A DNA stretch of 64,000 nucleotides, taken from Dendrocalamus latiflorus (Eukaryota; Streptophyta; Magnoliopsida; Poales; Poaceae). The notes below the pieces were generated by a model, which saw nothing but the letters and a program-made list of their open reading frames with translations, ran no database searches and was not told where the DNA came from. Of the stretch, positions 1 through 11,407 are shown in pieces (the first letter of the stretch is position 1; each line of letters begins with the position of its first letter). Location: assembly GCA_017311315.1 (NCBI GenBank), contig CM029610.1, positions 8,804,236 to 8,868,235 of the forward strand, in the 5' to 3' direction. The position numbers and the translations under genes are program-made.

Positions 1-1420
1 AGTTCAACCATTCAGAACATTGCATGAAGTAACTTGTGACCATTGATTAAAGTACCCTATGTGTTATAATAAGGCACAAATTTCATGGCAATAAGGTGAC
101 CACAGATCTAGCTGGAAATTCTGTTCTGAGCAACCAGATAAAGATGCCTAGACAGTAGGCACAGCAAAAGTATCATAGCTTCGCATACTAAACCAAAACA
201 AGCTAGCTACTTTAATTCAGCATAGACGAAAACTTTATGAACAAGTTCTTGCCCAAAAAGTAAATTGGCCAATACATACAAGCCTCTTATTGGGGTTTAT
301 TACTTTGAAGTTTTATGCACTAATAACTAAGACTCCCAATAACAAAGCAAGCTGCATTATAAGAAAGGTATTGCCTTAGCCATTATGCACAAGATAATAC
401 TCTTGATGTGGAATAATACATCTCCAGCTTAGTCAATTTAGACAGGTAACCGTTACCGAGGGTCATAGAGGCTTAAAAAGAATGTATCTCAAAATGCTTG
501 TCACTTGTTAGTTGCTACTATTGTATAAGGAAGTACTCGATAATGAAATCAGCAGCCAATGAGGCGTAGAAAAATAATCCACATCTCGAAGGACAGACTC
601 ACACTTGAGTGATTTGTCTGCTCTCATGATTTCCTCTCAATATTGTAATTCTGTCTCTGTAGCGAACTTTCAAAGCCACTAACAGTGAAACAGTCTCCAC
701 CGAATAGTAGCCACGGTCTGCAGCAAAAGTCACATGATAAAATTTATCCATATTAGGTAAGGCAACATAATAGAGATGCGAGTAAAACTATGGATGGAAA
801 CAAAAGCAGGTGTTAAACAATTTATCCGTCCCCTCGGCTCGAAAATGATTGGATTTCCCTTCTATCATTCCAACAAATGACATAACATATCATATCAGCA
901 CATCTAATTGCCAATAAAATTATACAACATCTTTACACCTTACTGAATAAAGACCAGCACACAAACGACAGACCAACACATTGAACAGAGACGCTCCTGA
1001 AGCACATTTGCATTTGTCATGTTGGTATCAATTAATGAGAATTCTTCTTAATAGCTACAACAGCTTATAAAGGTGCTTATGAGACCGGAAAGACAAGGGC
1101 TCCAACAAGATCCTCGCAAGCACCAGCTAAACTCGACGCAGACCAGCACAGTACAATGGCCTCGGCAAATAGCACGACAAGAACCTAAAGAAGTACAAAA
1201 AACCTACATAACCAGCACAAACGTCCCCAAACTACCTTCGCAGCGAATTCTCCCAAGAATCATGCCGGACCAGAACCACCAACCCGCTCAGTTCCATCGC
1301 AGGATCTAAAAACCCATTTTTCCCCGCACAAATCCCCACAGATCGACCGAATCAAGCGTCGACAAGACGCGAGCGAGCGCGGCGAGAGAGGGACGGAGCC
1401 GCGGTGATGGGAGGACGTAC
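1..1420 (-). other. PP2A gene intron 1 (partial)
   Basis: This stretch follows the GTACGT donor at 1420-1415 of the PP2A exon and is AT-rich with no ORF resembling PP2A exon 2. I looked on the minus strand for the conserved continuation after GDYV and did not find it, so the acceptor and later exons should lie left of base 1. No repeat or RNA gene was recognised in it. Confidence 0.6.
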
Positions 1421-1673
1421 CCACGTAGTCGCCCATGAAGAGGTAGTTGGTGTCGGGCGCGTCGCCGCCGATGCGGAAGAGCTCGATGAGGTCGTAGAAC
1501 TGGCCGTGGATATCGCCGCAGACGGTGACGGGGCAGCGCACGGGCTGCACGTTCCACTCCTCCATGAGGATGGCCTTGGCCTGCTCGCAGAGCGCCTTGA
1601 CCTCCGCCTCCGGGAGGTGCTTGCACTCGCGCAACTGCGCGATCTGCCGGTCCAGATCCCCGTGCGACGGCAT
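1421..1673 (-). CDS. PP2A catalytic subunit, exon 1 (partial gene)
   Basis: First exon of a type 2A serine/threonine protein phosphatase catalytic subunit, the cytosolic/nuclear enzyme that dephosphorylates pSer/pThr as part of a scaffold-regulatory-catalytic trimer. It starts at an ATG at 1673 and gives 84 residues plus one base. It contains the N-terminal DLDRQIAQL helix, the stretch LMEEWNVQPVRCPVTVC, the metal-binding GDIHGQ (residues 53-58) and FMGDYV (79-84). The Asp and Arg of the next metal-site motif fall after the intron. The exon ends after the first base of that Asp codon and is followed by a good GTACGT donor. About 220 further residues of this roughly 306-residue family are outside the window. 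Identity to plant PP2A is essentially continuous, so the family call is firm; the isoform is not determined. Confidence 0.93.
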
Positions 1674-2050
1674 CTCGCGGCGTCCCGCCCGCCGCCGCGG
1701 AGGTAAGGTGTTCCGGTCCCGGTGCGCGCGCTCGCTCGCTCGCCGGCGAGGAAGAGTGGCTAGGCCGGGGCTAGGGTTTGCGGGGGATCGGGGAGGAGGA
1801 GGTGAAGCTCATGCCTCCATTTTTTCTCTCTGCTTTGCTTTATACGAAGCGAGATTTTTCCTATCCTCGAACACTTCCAGGCATACAGAACGAGCAGGTT
1901 GGCTTGGGTTGTTTTGCAGTTTGGTGCTTTTAGAAGGGTAAAATGTAATTTGGTCAGCAAAAGTGAGCTGGTCGAAGAAGACCTTACGTGGGCATGTGGC
2001 TGTGTCATACTGGCCATTTTAAGGCCTTAGACTCCTGGTGTTTGACTTTG
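1674..2050 (-). promoter_or_regulatory. PP2A 5' leader and proximal promoter
   Basis: Immediately upstream of the PP2A ATG the minus strand is GC-rich (1674-1800) and then pyrimidine/purine-skewed (around 1800-1850), as in grass 5' UTRs. No unambiguous TATA box is seen, which suits a housekeeping gene. The transcription start cannot be placed from sequence. Confidence 0.4.
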
Positions 2051-2193
2051 TCTGATGATTTTCTGTAAGAATTATACTATAGTGATGGTTAATTTTTCTG
2101 AGTTATTTAATTTTAAAAAACTCTTGCTATAGTGTGATTTGGATGGAATAGGAATATAGATTAATGTGCATGGACCATTGAGTAATTAAATTA

Positions 2194-2430
2194 GGGTATT
2201 GATAAACATCATCCGGATGTTTTCTTTCTAACTATTATCCAGATTTGTGACCGTTGGATTAGAGATCCAAGGGCCACAAATTCTCCCCACCCCCTCCAAA
2301 AAAAATTCACCCCTCCTCCAAAAAAATTCTTCTCCCTCCAAAAAAAGAGACCGTTGGATCTCTAATCCAACGGTCCGAAATTTGGATGATTATTGGGAAG
2401 AAAACATCCAGGTGATACCTATATACACCC
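2194..2430. mobile_element. Mutator-type MITE with 9-bp TSD
   Basis: A 237-bp element flanked by an exact 9-bp target duplication ATTAAATTA (2185-2193 and 2431-2439). The ends are long inverted repeats, roughly 75 bases each: the left arm contains GGATGTTTTCTTTC and ACCGTTGGATTAGAGATCC, and both recur inverted at the right (for example 2349-2374). The short core is C/A-rich with runs of A. A 9-bp TSD with long TIRs beginning GGGT points to a Mutator-like non-autonomous element. There is no coding capacity. Confidence 0.8.
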
Positions 2431-2802
2431 ATTAAATTAACTACAGAATGTAGTTAAAGGAGATAACAAACACAATTGTTGTTGAGAAATTGTGGAGACG
2501 CACGATACATTTTCGAGTTAAGTGGAATTATTCTTGGTTTCCGGACGACATAATTTCATAATAAGTGGTTCAAGTTAACTCGTCTCACGTAGAGTTGTCT
2601 TACACAATAACTACGAAAAAACTCACAGTTTTTTTTTACTTTCTCCACTTATTTTGGAAACATTTCATTTTCAGCCATAAAGTTTCTGACTCACAATCAC
2701 TTTAAAGATTGTCTATTATTTCTAAACGAATTTGGTTGCTAACTTAATTCACGAGATAATTAACTAACACGATACGAGAAAACTTTTACATTGCATCACT
2801 AA

Positions 2803-3199
2803 GTATGTGTTTGGTTCATGGGACTATGAGAAATAAGATGGGGCGGTTCTCGTTCCAGGGCTGTTTGATTCAGAGTCGAGTGGGGTGGGGATATCCCTCT
2901 AGGGAATATTCTGCGAATATACTCTCAAATTGGGGATGCTCCTGTCCCCCAGAAATGAGGAGATGGTGAGGGATGAGGTGGGACGAGTGGGCCCCACGAG
3001 CTGTTGCAATCCCAGAAAAGAGGCTGACAGGTAGATCCCGCATGTCAGATTTGTCATCCCAAACCTTTTGTCCCTAAACCAAACAGAAAACAGGGACCGT
3101 CCTATCCCTTGCAACCAAATACGAAATAGTATCGGTTCTATCCTTAAAAAATGGGTTGGATCCGTCCCGTCCCATCATGACTTTGAACCAAACACACAA
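2803..3199. mobile_element. Tourist-like (PIF/Harbinger) MITE
   Basis: A 397-bp element bounded by TAA on both sides (2800-2802 and 3200-3202). The terminal inverted repeats are built on GTGTTTGGTTCA at the left and TGAACCAAACAC at the right. A TAA target site and short TIRs are typical of Tourist MITEs. No ORF is expected. Confidence 0.65.
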
Positions 3200-3202
3200 T
3201 AA

Positions 3203-3588
3203 CAGAACACACTTTTATGAGAGCATTGCTCTATGTACTAGAAGAGGCTAAGAGAGGAGAGAGAGTGAGCTTATCTTGGATTCTCAACAGAAATTCAGCA
3301 TTTTGTATGAGCTTAGAATCCTAAAAAAATTAAGGAAAAAGAAAATTTCCTATGTGATTTTTGTTAGGAAACGTTGAGAACACACTCAAACACAATGAAC
3401 AATCCAGAAGAAACGTTGAGAAAAAAGAAAATTTCCTATGTGATTTTTGTTAGGAAAGCGTCCGTCCCTGTGCAAAAAGTTTTGAGAGGACACATAGAAT
3501 GAAATCCAGAAGAAAAAATGAAGAGAAATAACCAACGAGCACAAAACCAAGCCCTCGCAACTTGGAAGGCGCCCGCGAGCCATCAGCC
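3203..3588. repeat. Upstream region with direct repeat and LTR-end fragment
   Basis: A 33-base direct repeat containing AATTTCCTATGTGATTTTTG occurs at about 3340-3373 and again at 3425-3458. Between them, 3362-3402 closely resembles the terminal 45 bases of the copia LTR that begins at 3876 (TGTTAGGAAA then ACACAATGAACAA). This looks like a partial copy of the same LTR end just upstream of the methyltransferase-like first exon. Confidence 0.5.
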
Positions 3589-3875
3589 ATGCCGCCGCCG
3601 CCACGTAAGAATCGCAGACACGTTCCTGCGGAGGCCGGGCAGAGCCGGCCGCCTCCGCGCCATCCCAGGCGTCGGATGGCGAGCCGGGACGCGGCGGAGC
3701 GCGAGGCGGCCGCGGTGCTCCGGCGCGTGCTCCGCGGGGACGCCTCCAGGCGCGCCGCGGCATCCATCAAGTCCCTCGTCTACTCCCCCTCTGTCCGCAA
3801 CAAGCGCGCCACCTTCGCCCTCGTCTGCCAGACCCTCAAGTCAAGTGTAAGCCCCCAGCTCCCACCCGCTGCCTC

Positions 3876-4201
3876 TGTTAGGAAAAATCGAGTTATGAAC
3901 ACACTCGAACACAATGAACAATAAGTTTTGTGCGGTAGCATTTTCTAACTTGTATTGCTAAATTTAAAAGACTTTGATTACGTGGCCTGCATGGCCTCCT
4001 AGAGTCGTGTCACGAACGAACTGCCCGTGAATGGCGCCACTATGACCCGCTTCCGGGCGAACAACGCGCATGTCAAGCTAAAACCCACACCCACGACCAC
4101 GACTACGCCCACGACCACACACACAACTACGCCTACGACCACGTACACGACTATGCCCACAACCACACACATGACTACGCACAAGACTTATCCAACAAAC
4201 A
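3876..4201 (-). repeat. 3' LTR of the truncated copia element
   Basis: A 326-bp LTR, TG...CA bounded (read on minus, starts TGTTTGTTGGATAAG, ends CTAACA). The inner part (about 4080-4200) is a degenerate tandem array of ACGACCACGACTACGCCC-like units, an unusual simple-repeat insert inside an LTR. The partner 5' LTR is absent. Confidence 0.75.
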
Positions 4202-7025
4202 CCCCCTAAGTCTTGCTACACTTACTCGATGTCAATAAGGTCAATCTTGGAACGAAGTTCTTGAAACTTAATATGGCTGAGTGGCTTGGTGAAGATGTCA
4301 CTGAGCTGCTCTGCTGTTTCGATGAACTCGACGTCGATCTGGCCTTTCTCTGCACACTCCCGGATGTAATGAAACTTCATGTTGATGTGCTTGCTCCGGT
4401 CGTGATGCACTAGGTTCTTGATCAACGAGATCGTGGACTTATTATCCACTTTCAGAATCGGTGCGCTGGACTCTAAACGGAGCATGTCTGCTAGAAGCCA
4501 CGCCAGCCAAATGCCCTGGCAAGCCGCAAATACCGCGGCGATATACTCTACCTCGCAGGAGGACAGAGCCACCACCTTTTGCTTCTGAGATTGCCAAGTG
4601 ATGGGTCCATCCTCGAGGAAGAAGATTACACCCAAGTTGCTCTTTCTGTCATTGACATCCCCAGCCATGTCACTGTCGCTATAGCCCAGCAGACATGGCC
4701 ACACGCTCTTCTGCTTCCCGACCGTGTAGAAAACAACCCATGCTCTTGTCCCTGCAACATAGAGCAATATGCGCTTGACAGCGACGAGGTGCTCTTCACG
4801 TGGCGTCTCCATGAAACGGCTGACGTAGCCTACTGAGTAGGCCAGGTCTGGCGGGTGTGGACGAGGTACCAAAGGCTCCCAACCAGACTCCGGTAGAGAG
4901 TAGCATCGACCAGCGGGGATGAGCTTGATTTGCTGAGCTTGAGGCGTTCCTCCATTGGAGTTTGGCAGGGATTGCAGTCCACCAGCCCAGCCTTCTCCAG
5001 AATTTTCAGGGCGTAGGCGGATTGCCCGAGCGTGATGTCGTCCGGGCTCTGGTGCACCTCGATACCGAGGTAGTACCTAAGCGCCCCCTAATCGCTCATC
5101 TGGAACAAGCTCTTCATCTCCCCCTTGAACTCGTGGATGTCGCTGGTGTTGCCACCGGTGATGATTAAGTCATCGACGTAGATGCCCACGATCAGTCGAC
5201 TCCCGCCTTCACCTTGCGTGTACACTCTGTGCTCGGAGTTGCTGCGATGAAACCCAAGCGAGAGCAGAGTGGTGTCCAGCTTCGTGTTCCAGGCGCGCGG
5301 TGCTTGGCGGAGACCATAGAGCGCCTTGTGGAGACGCAACACTTTGTTCTTGTACTTGCTGTCGATGAAGCCAGGCGGCTGTGCGATGTACACCTCCTGG
5401 AGGTCACCATTCAAGAATGCAGACTTGACATCCATATGGTGAACCTCCCAAGATTGGTGCGCAGCGATGGCGAGTAGGAGCCGCACCGACTCTAGATGGG
5501 CAACAAGGGCGAAGACCTCATCGAAGTCCACCCCCTGTCGCTGGACACATCCCTTGGTGACGTGGCATGCCTTGTGCTTTACAATGGCTCCACGCTCGTC
5601 GCGCTTTACCTTGTACACCCACTTCAGGCCAATCGCGCGGTGACCTACAGGAAGATCAACAAGGCTCCAGGTATTGTTGTCAGTAGTTGAGTCCATCTCC
5701 TCCTGCATCGCCTTCCTCCAGCTATCGCTCTGCTTCAGCGAGCGTGCTCGGTTCCTCAGCGCTCAGTCACCACGTGAAGCTCGTCGAGGTCGAGTTGGCG
5801 TGGTGCATACCCTTGTGGCATGGCTGGACCGAGGATGTTGTCGATGGTGCGGTAGCGCTGGGGAACATATTCATCAGAATCCGCATCAAGGCCGGTGTCA
5901 TGCGTAGGTGGCGTGGCGTGCTCGATCGCCACTAGGGTTCGCTCCGCCGCAGCTGCAGGTGTTACCGGCGAAGGTGTTCGACCGTGGTCCGGGGAGTTCA
6001 CACGCGTGTCGCGCACTAGCTCCCTGGTGACCATGTACTCCACTGTGAAAGGTTCCGCGCCTGCACTTTGATCGCCATCTCCGCTCCAATCCCACTGCGC
6101 ATCTTCATCGAACACGATGTCGCGTGACACATGCACGCGTTCATCGACCGAGTCGAAGAGGCGATAGGCCTGTGCCTAGTTCATAGCCGAGGAAGACCAT
6201 CGGGACGCCGCGCCCAACTTCTTGAGGTGTGGGTTGGTGCTCTTGGCGTACACTACGCACCTAAAGCTGCACCGTCGGGCGCTCGCCATGCCACACCTCG
6301 TAGGGAGTCTTGCCGTCCAGGCTCCGTGTCGATGCTCGGTTCAGTATGAAGACGGTGGTGGTGACCGCCTCTCCTCAGAACCTCCCAGGCACGTTCTTCG
6401 ACTTCATCATGCTCCGGGAGGTGGCGACGATCGTCTGGTCCCGGCGCTCCACTACTCCATTCTGCTGGGGGAGTAGGGCATCGTGAGTTGACGTTGAACG
6501 CCGTGCTCCACGCAATATTCCCCGAACACTGATGTGAACTCATCGCCGCAGTCCATGTGCAGGACTCGAAGCTTGCGCCCGCTTTCCACCTCGGCGCTGA
6601 CCTGGAATCGCTTGATTGCCGCCGGCGTTTGGTCCTTGGACTTGAGCAGCGTAAGCCACATGAAGCGGCTCATGTCGTCGACCAGCAGGAGAAAGTAGTT
6701 GCCGCCCAGGGGTGACATGCACGATTGGCCTGCATAAGTCGCCGTGGACGAGGTTGAGGGCGTCTTTTGCACGTTACTTCACTTGCTGTGGAAAAGGAGA
6801 CCACTTCTGCTTCCCTACTAGGCAGCTGTCGCAAACTTAGTTGACCTGGTCGATCGGAGGCAGTCCGCGCACCATCTGCTGCTGCACGAGGTTGCACAAC
6901 GCCTAGAAGTTGAGGTGCCCATACCTAGCATGCCAGCGTCAGGCCTGCTCAAAGCTACACGCGGACAAGTAGACCGGTCTGGTGATGTCGAACTCAAGGA
7001 CGTAGAGGCGGCTCGGAGAATCATT
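3876..7025 (-). mobile_element. 5'-truncated Ty1/copia (Ale/Retrofit-like) element
   Basis: Minus-strand copia element keeping its 3' LTR (3876-4201), a polypurine tract next to it (4202-4210), and a decayed pol. Domain order along the minus strand is GAG-pre-integrase zinc region (about 7020-6800), integrase core (6772-6250), reverse transcriptase (about 5708-5088, including KSAFLNGDLQEVY and YVDDLI) and RNase H (4872-4222, LSSCEVEYIA, VDNKSTISL, HINMKFHYIRE). Several frameshifts and stops interrupt the frame. It ends abruptly at about 7025, with no gag, protease or 5' LTR. It sits in the first intron region of the methyltransferase pseudogene, replacing exons 2-3. Confidence 0.88.
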
Positions 7026-7530
7026 TGATAACTTTAGTTGTTAGGTTGTAGTAAATATTTCCCTCCACCAGATAATTAGAATGTATTACAAGTATGAACT
7101 TAAAGTATGGCATATGCAGATTATTGCCTCATTTCATTTAATTGTCAGTGCTCAATACCTACTATTCATGCTATCTTCCATACTTTCATATATTGCATAA
7201 CTTTGAGTTAATTTCCCTATGTTCATGAACAATGAGTTTGTTATGATAACTGTCAAATTCTTGTTGGCTCTGGTCAAATTCTGGATTCTAATTTAAGCAA
7301 TGCCTTCCTATAATAATTAATAAATATGAGTCACTCATACTCTAGCAAACATATCTGGTTGTCAAAATTTGTATACCAACCATGTTCAGGAAAACAAAAA
7401 CTAATCGCAACTGCTGCTATACATTTTGCTTGATTTCTACATATCCATGATCTATGTTCGTTACTAAACATAAATAGATGCTACTAAAGGAATTTATATA
7501 CAGGCCATGTTGTTTATTTTTCTCCTTATT
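7026..7530. other. Intron remnant between copia end and next exon
   Basis: AT-rich sequence with no exon-like match to the missing methyltransferase exons 2-3 and no repeat that I recognise. It is presumably original intron, starting at the truncation point of the copia element. Confidence 0.4.
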
Positions 7531-7728
7531 TCCGTCAAACCAAAGCCCAGGTTTCTTCATGTTAACACACTCAAGACCACTACGGAGTCTGTCATTGAAG
7601 AACTGAACAAAATACACAAGGTACTTCATTCTTCTAATGTTTAGTAAGCTTGTTGCTCTAAGTAACACCCCTCTTATTTGATGTATCCTGATGAGCCTGT
7701 TATTGTAACTGCAACCTTACTTTCAATC

Positions 7729-8728
7729 ATGGTTGATTGGTTGTCACGGCGTTGCGTAGGCGACGCCAAGTCGTCCTAGCAGCCAGAGGGGGACGCCAAG
7801 GCTCATCACCCAGGGATGAGGAGCTAGGCGGCCACCACCAGGTCGAATTTGGCCGCCTTTGGCTCTCCCCGCGCAGATATGGCCGTCATCGGCTCATATC
7901 TGGAGCCGGCCGCCTCTTCCCGCGCTGTCGCTGCCTCATCCGGCGCTCTTCCCGAGCCACACCGCGCCGGCACCCATGCTAGGCTCCATCTCCGCGTCAG
8001 CCCTCTCCGTCGCCGGCCTCTTCACCACCGAATCTGCCGTCCTCTAGCCTTGCCACCATTAGATCTGGCCTACGCTGCCCGGATTCGGCAGAGGAGGAGG
8101 CAGGCGGCGTTGGAGGGCGGGGCAAAGGAGGCAACAGGCGGCGTTGGAGGGTAGGGCAGAGGAGAGGAGGAGGCAGGTGGCGGTGGCAATGGCGGGGCAG
8201 AGGAAGGAGCCCAAGACCGCACGCTGGGAGGGATGGAGGCGACGACAGCTGCTAGTGGGGGTAAGGGTGGGAGTGGAGGGAGGTTAGGGTAAGGATGGGT
8301 TTATATGGAATAAAGGGAATGATTTGGATGGTTGGATCTAGATCTAAGGGTTAGGATGGATTTATATGCAATAAGGGGAATGATCTGGATGTTTGGATCT
8401 AGATCTAACGGTTAGGATGGATTTATATGCAATAAGGGGAATGATCTGGATGTTTGGATCTAGATCTAACGGTTAGGATGGGTTTATATGGAATAAAGAG
8501 AACGATCTGGATGGTTGGATCTAGATCTAAATGTTAGAATGGGTTTATATGGAATGAGGGGAATGTTCTGGATGGTTGGATTTAGATCTAAGGACTAAGA
8601 AAATTGACTGAAAGTTAAGAAATTTTAAGGCAATTGTCGTCTAACTATCGCCATGGCGGGACCTAGTCGACTAGGCATCTAGGTGACTTGCTCTCGCCAC
8701 AACTTGCCGGAGCGCCGTGACAACCTTG
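7729..8728. mobile_element. 1-kb Mutator-like non-autonomous element
   Basis: Flanked by an exact 9-bp duplication CTTTCAATC (7720-7728 and 8729-8737). Near both ends is the inverted sequence GGTTGTCACGGCG (7739-7751; inverted at 8713-8725). The interior is markedly GC-rich at 7740-8260, with genic-looking composition that may be captured gene sequence (I do not recognise its source), followed by five 61-bp tandem repeats. The 9-bp TSD supports a MULE. It lies in the intron between methyltransferase exons ending at 7620 and starting near 8772. Confidence 0.65.
8293..8597. repeat. Five-copy 61-bp tandem repeat
   Basis: Copies begin at 8293, 8354, 8415, 8476 and 8537. Each carries GGTTTATATGGAATAA-like and GTTGGATCTAGATCTAA segments. 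Copies 2 and 3 are identical or nearly so by eye. The array lies wholly inside the 1-kb Mutator-like element. Confidence 0.9.
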
Positions 8729-10880
8729 CTTTCAATCTCTGTTCTTAGTGGGGTTATACTTATTCGCTCAGGATTGAATAGCTTGCTAAAGATGATATGG
8801 TTCCAGACATGCTGGTGCTCCCGCCTGGAACTGATATGCATAACCATTCTTTGGTCACGGATGGAAAAGAGTTTTTTCAAGTGAAGCCTGATGATTCTGT
8901 AGCATTTACTTTTGATAGGACCTATGATTAATGATAATTGATTTTTTACATTTGGGCCTGTTTTCACAGGGGAAAGCAAGTTGTATGGTGGCAATAGCAT
9001 TGTGCCCTAAGCCAGGCTGGAAGGTTAGTGTATTAAATTTTGTTGAGCTAAAAGTTTAGTGATAATCTTGCAATTATTTGCAGCCAAGAGAAATAATACT
9101 TCTATTTGGATTACCATCTGATTTGATGGACAGGATTTTATATAATACTAGCATCCGGATTATTGCACTGCATATATTAGTAGGCCCCATGCAGGCTCGC
9201 TGTATCTTTCTTATCAAATAAGCCCAAGACATATTTCGTATGCATCATGGTTTCTCTAGTACACTGGTACAGTGGTGATGCAGGTAATGGTAAAAAATAT
9301 AAATAATACTGATCTATTTTTACTTAGCATTTGTATATTATTTTCAATTTTGCAACTGATAAGACATTATTTGTTAGCTTTCTCATTTTACTTCTTGTCA
9401 TGGCTACGAAAAGAATTTAGCATTTTGATGTATCAGTTGGAAAACATCACTCTGATTGGCTGTGTCACTTTTCAGTTGTATAATGTCAGATTCTTAATTT
9501 CCAATTGAACATTAAAATTAGGTTATTGATGCGTGTGCGGCTCCAGGGAACAAAACAGTTCACCTTGCTGTACTCATGAATGGAGAGGGGAGTATCACAG
9601 CTTTCGAACTTAACAAAGATAGGGCCAAGACATTGCAAAATACAATCAGAAGATCTGGAGCAAATAGTATCCTTTCTTTAGTATCCTTGGCTCTAATGAT
9701 ATGGCAAGGCAATTATATGCTCCTTGTACATTGTTGTTACTGTTAGATCATCCTTCTCTTCCTTACCTTTACTCTAACACAACCTTATTTTGGAAGTTTG
9801 CATAATTTCTGCTCTAACTAAAATACCTTGTGAACTGTTTGGACCTTCAGTACAACTTATTCTGACAGACTTTCTAGAAATGCTACTGCAGTTGATGATT
9901 TTAGACAGTTCATGTCTCCCTTAGACCGGTTAATTAATTTCTTTCCAGAGAACATATGAAATCTTATTTATCTCTTCCATGCAGCTTAACTTTAATATAT
10001 TTTGACTAGTTATATGATCATAAATTTGTTTGATGATATGTAGTTCTTTACTCCTGTTTCCCAAGTGTGCATCTAAATTTACTTCTTTGTCCTCTGTAAT
10101 GCGTTCTGTCTTACACATTCATGGCATATGATACATCAATCACCTTTCCTTAACCTATCTTGTAGATATTCAAACAGTTAATGGTGACTTTTTGGATATA
10201 GATAGCAAGGATTCCTCATATGCTGAGGTTTGTAGACCCTCCAATTCTGTTGTTAATCTTTTTTCAGGAAATGTATCAAATGAAATAATGAATGCAGTAA
10301 TCTATTGATAAATGACAACTTATAAACTGCACACGAGCATGCATTTGGTTGCTTCTTCTTTGTCTTGTAAAACAATTATCCCTAATGCTGTATGCCTCGA
10401 TGCAATGGTGATTGGTGCAGGTCCGTGCTATTCTATTGGACCCCTCTTGCTCTGGTTCTGGAACCTCTACAGAAAGACTTGACTATTTGCTTCCTTCACA
10501 TTCTAGAGGTTGTTATGGCAGCAAGTACTGCAACGTGCAAAACCTTGTCTAGTCCAATTAGAAACTTCAATCCTGCATGAAGTTGTGATTAGCATAGAGT
10601 TGCCAAGTGCAATGTATATATCACATTGATTTTACCCTAGTTTTCTCCTTATTTCATTATCTCGTACAAATAGGAACGTCTAAGATTCCATTAGCATCCT
10701 TGTGTTCTCGGTGTTGTCATAGACAGTGGGGGACTGGTGGGCCATCTAGCCTTCTGTAGTTAGCACGAGCTTTACTTGCTTGGTCCCTGAAACTGGAAAT
10801 ACGGCAGTGTGGTTTCAGGAATGCTTTCTATTCTCAGCATCCATGGACTACTAGTTTTAACGAGGGGAAGGGACGGAACA

Positions 10881-11407
10881 GTTCGCGGACCACCTTTATA
10901 TCAAGATCTCATGAGAATATTTAGCACTAAAAGAACTTCTTTTTGTTCTGCAGATGATCAGGATGATGGGCTTGTTCTTTTTGGCTAAGCTTATGGCTTT
11001 TGGCCGTAGCTTTTAGCTTTTGGGCTGTTCGTGTGAGAGATTACAGAGTAACAGAAACTCACGTACAATTTTTGCTGATATAAATGAAGTCGGTACAGTA
11101 TGTACTACAATTAACTAGTTGACTTTATCTTGAAAAGATACTTCGTTTAAAAGTTAGTTACGGTAGAAAAGCCAAAAAACAGCTTTTAGAAGTTGAAAAG
11201 AATATGACTGATGTAAGCACAAGCTCGAGGATAAGGAAAGCTCTATCACAAGTTCGCGGACCACCTATATATCAAGATCTCATGAGAATATTTAGCACTA
11301 AAAAACTTCTTTTTGTTCTGCAGATGATCAGGATGATGCAAGCACAAGTTCGAGGATAAGGAAACTCTCCGCTTTTCAGAGGAAAGCTCTATCACATGCT
11401 CTATCAT
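10881..11407 (+). repeat. Tandem duplication of intron end plus exon
   Basis: The 73 bases before the acceptor and the following exon occur twice: 10881-10953 plus exon start at 10954, and 11252-11323 plus exon 11324-11407. In the first copy the exon is split by a MITE after 16 bases. It also lacks about 19 bases lying between two GGAAA repeats, consistent with a microhomology deletion. The second copy keeps the exon and a GTAAGT donor at 11408. Confidence 0.8.
10970..11205. mobile_element. hAT-type MITE in duplicated exon
   Basis: A roughly 236-bp insertion rich in TTTTGGC/GCCAAAA and AGCTTTTAG words, typical of grass hAT MITEs. The flanking 8-mers GGATGATG (10962-10969) and GACTGATG (11206-11213) match at 6 of 8 positions, so an aged 8-bp TSD is likely. 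It interrupts the first copy of the methyltransferase exon. Confidence 0.5.

Larger units (their letters stand above)
3589..11407 (+). pseudogene. RCM1/NSUN5-type rRNA cytosine-5 methyltransferase, degenerate
   Basis: Remnant of a nucleolar 25S/28S rRNA m5C methyltransferase (NOL1/NOP2/Sun family, NSUN5/RCM1 branch). Recognisable exons are 3589-3846 (AVLRRVLRGDASRR, SPSVRNKRATFALVCQTLK), about 7531-7620 (VNTLKTT, IEELNKIHK), about 8772-8880 (MVPDMLVLPPGTD), 8970-9023 (CMVAIALCPKPGWK), 9522-9666 with the SAM-binding DACAAPGNKT, 10166-10227, 10421-10508 with motif IV DPSCSGSG, and 11324-11407. Splice phases between most exons still match. Defects are: exons 2-3 absent where a truncated copia element lies; a 5-base TCAAG repeat at the end of exon 1; an in-frame TAG at 8779-8781; an exon duplicate at 10954 broken by a MITE; and no following exon with the motif VI Thr-Cys nucleophile before the next gene. 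A functional enzyme is not expected. The family call is strong. Confidence 0.85.

Noticed and set aside
1..1400. Search for PP2A exon 2
   Set aside because: No match to the conserved residues that follow GDYV was found on the minus strand; later exons are outside the window.
9130..9175. Possible Helitron end (CTAGCATCCGG)
   Set aside because: No convincing hairpin next to the CTAG; too weak to report.
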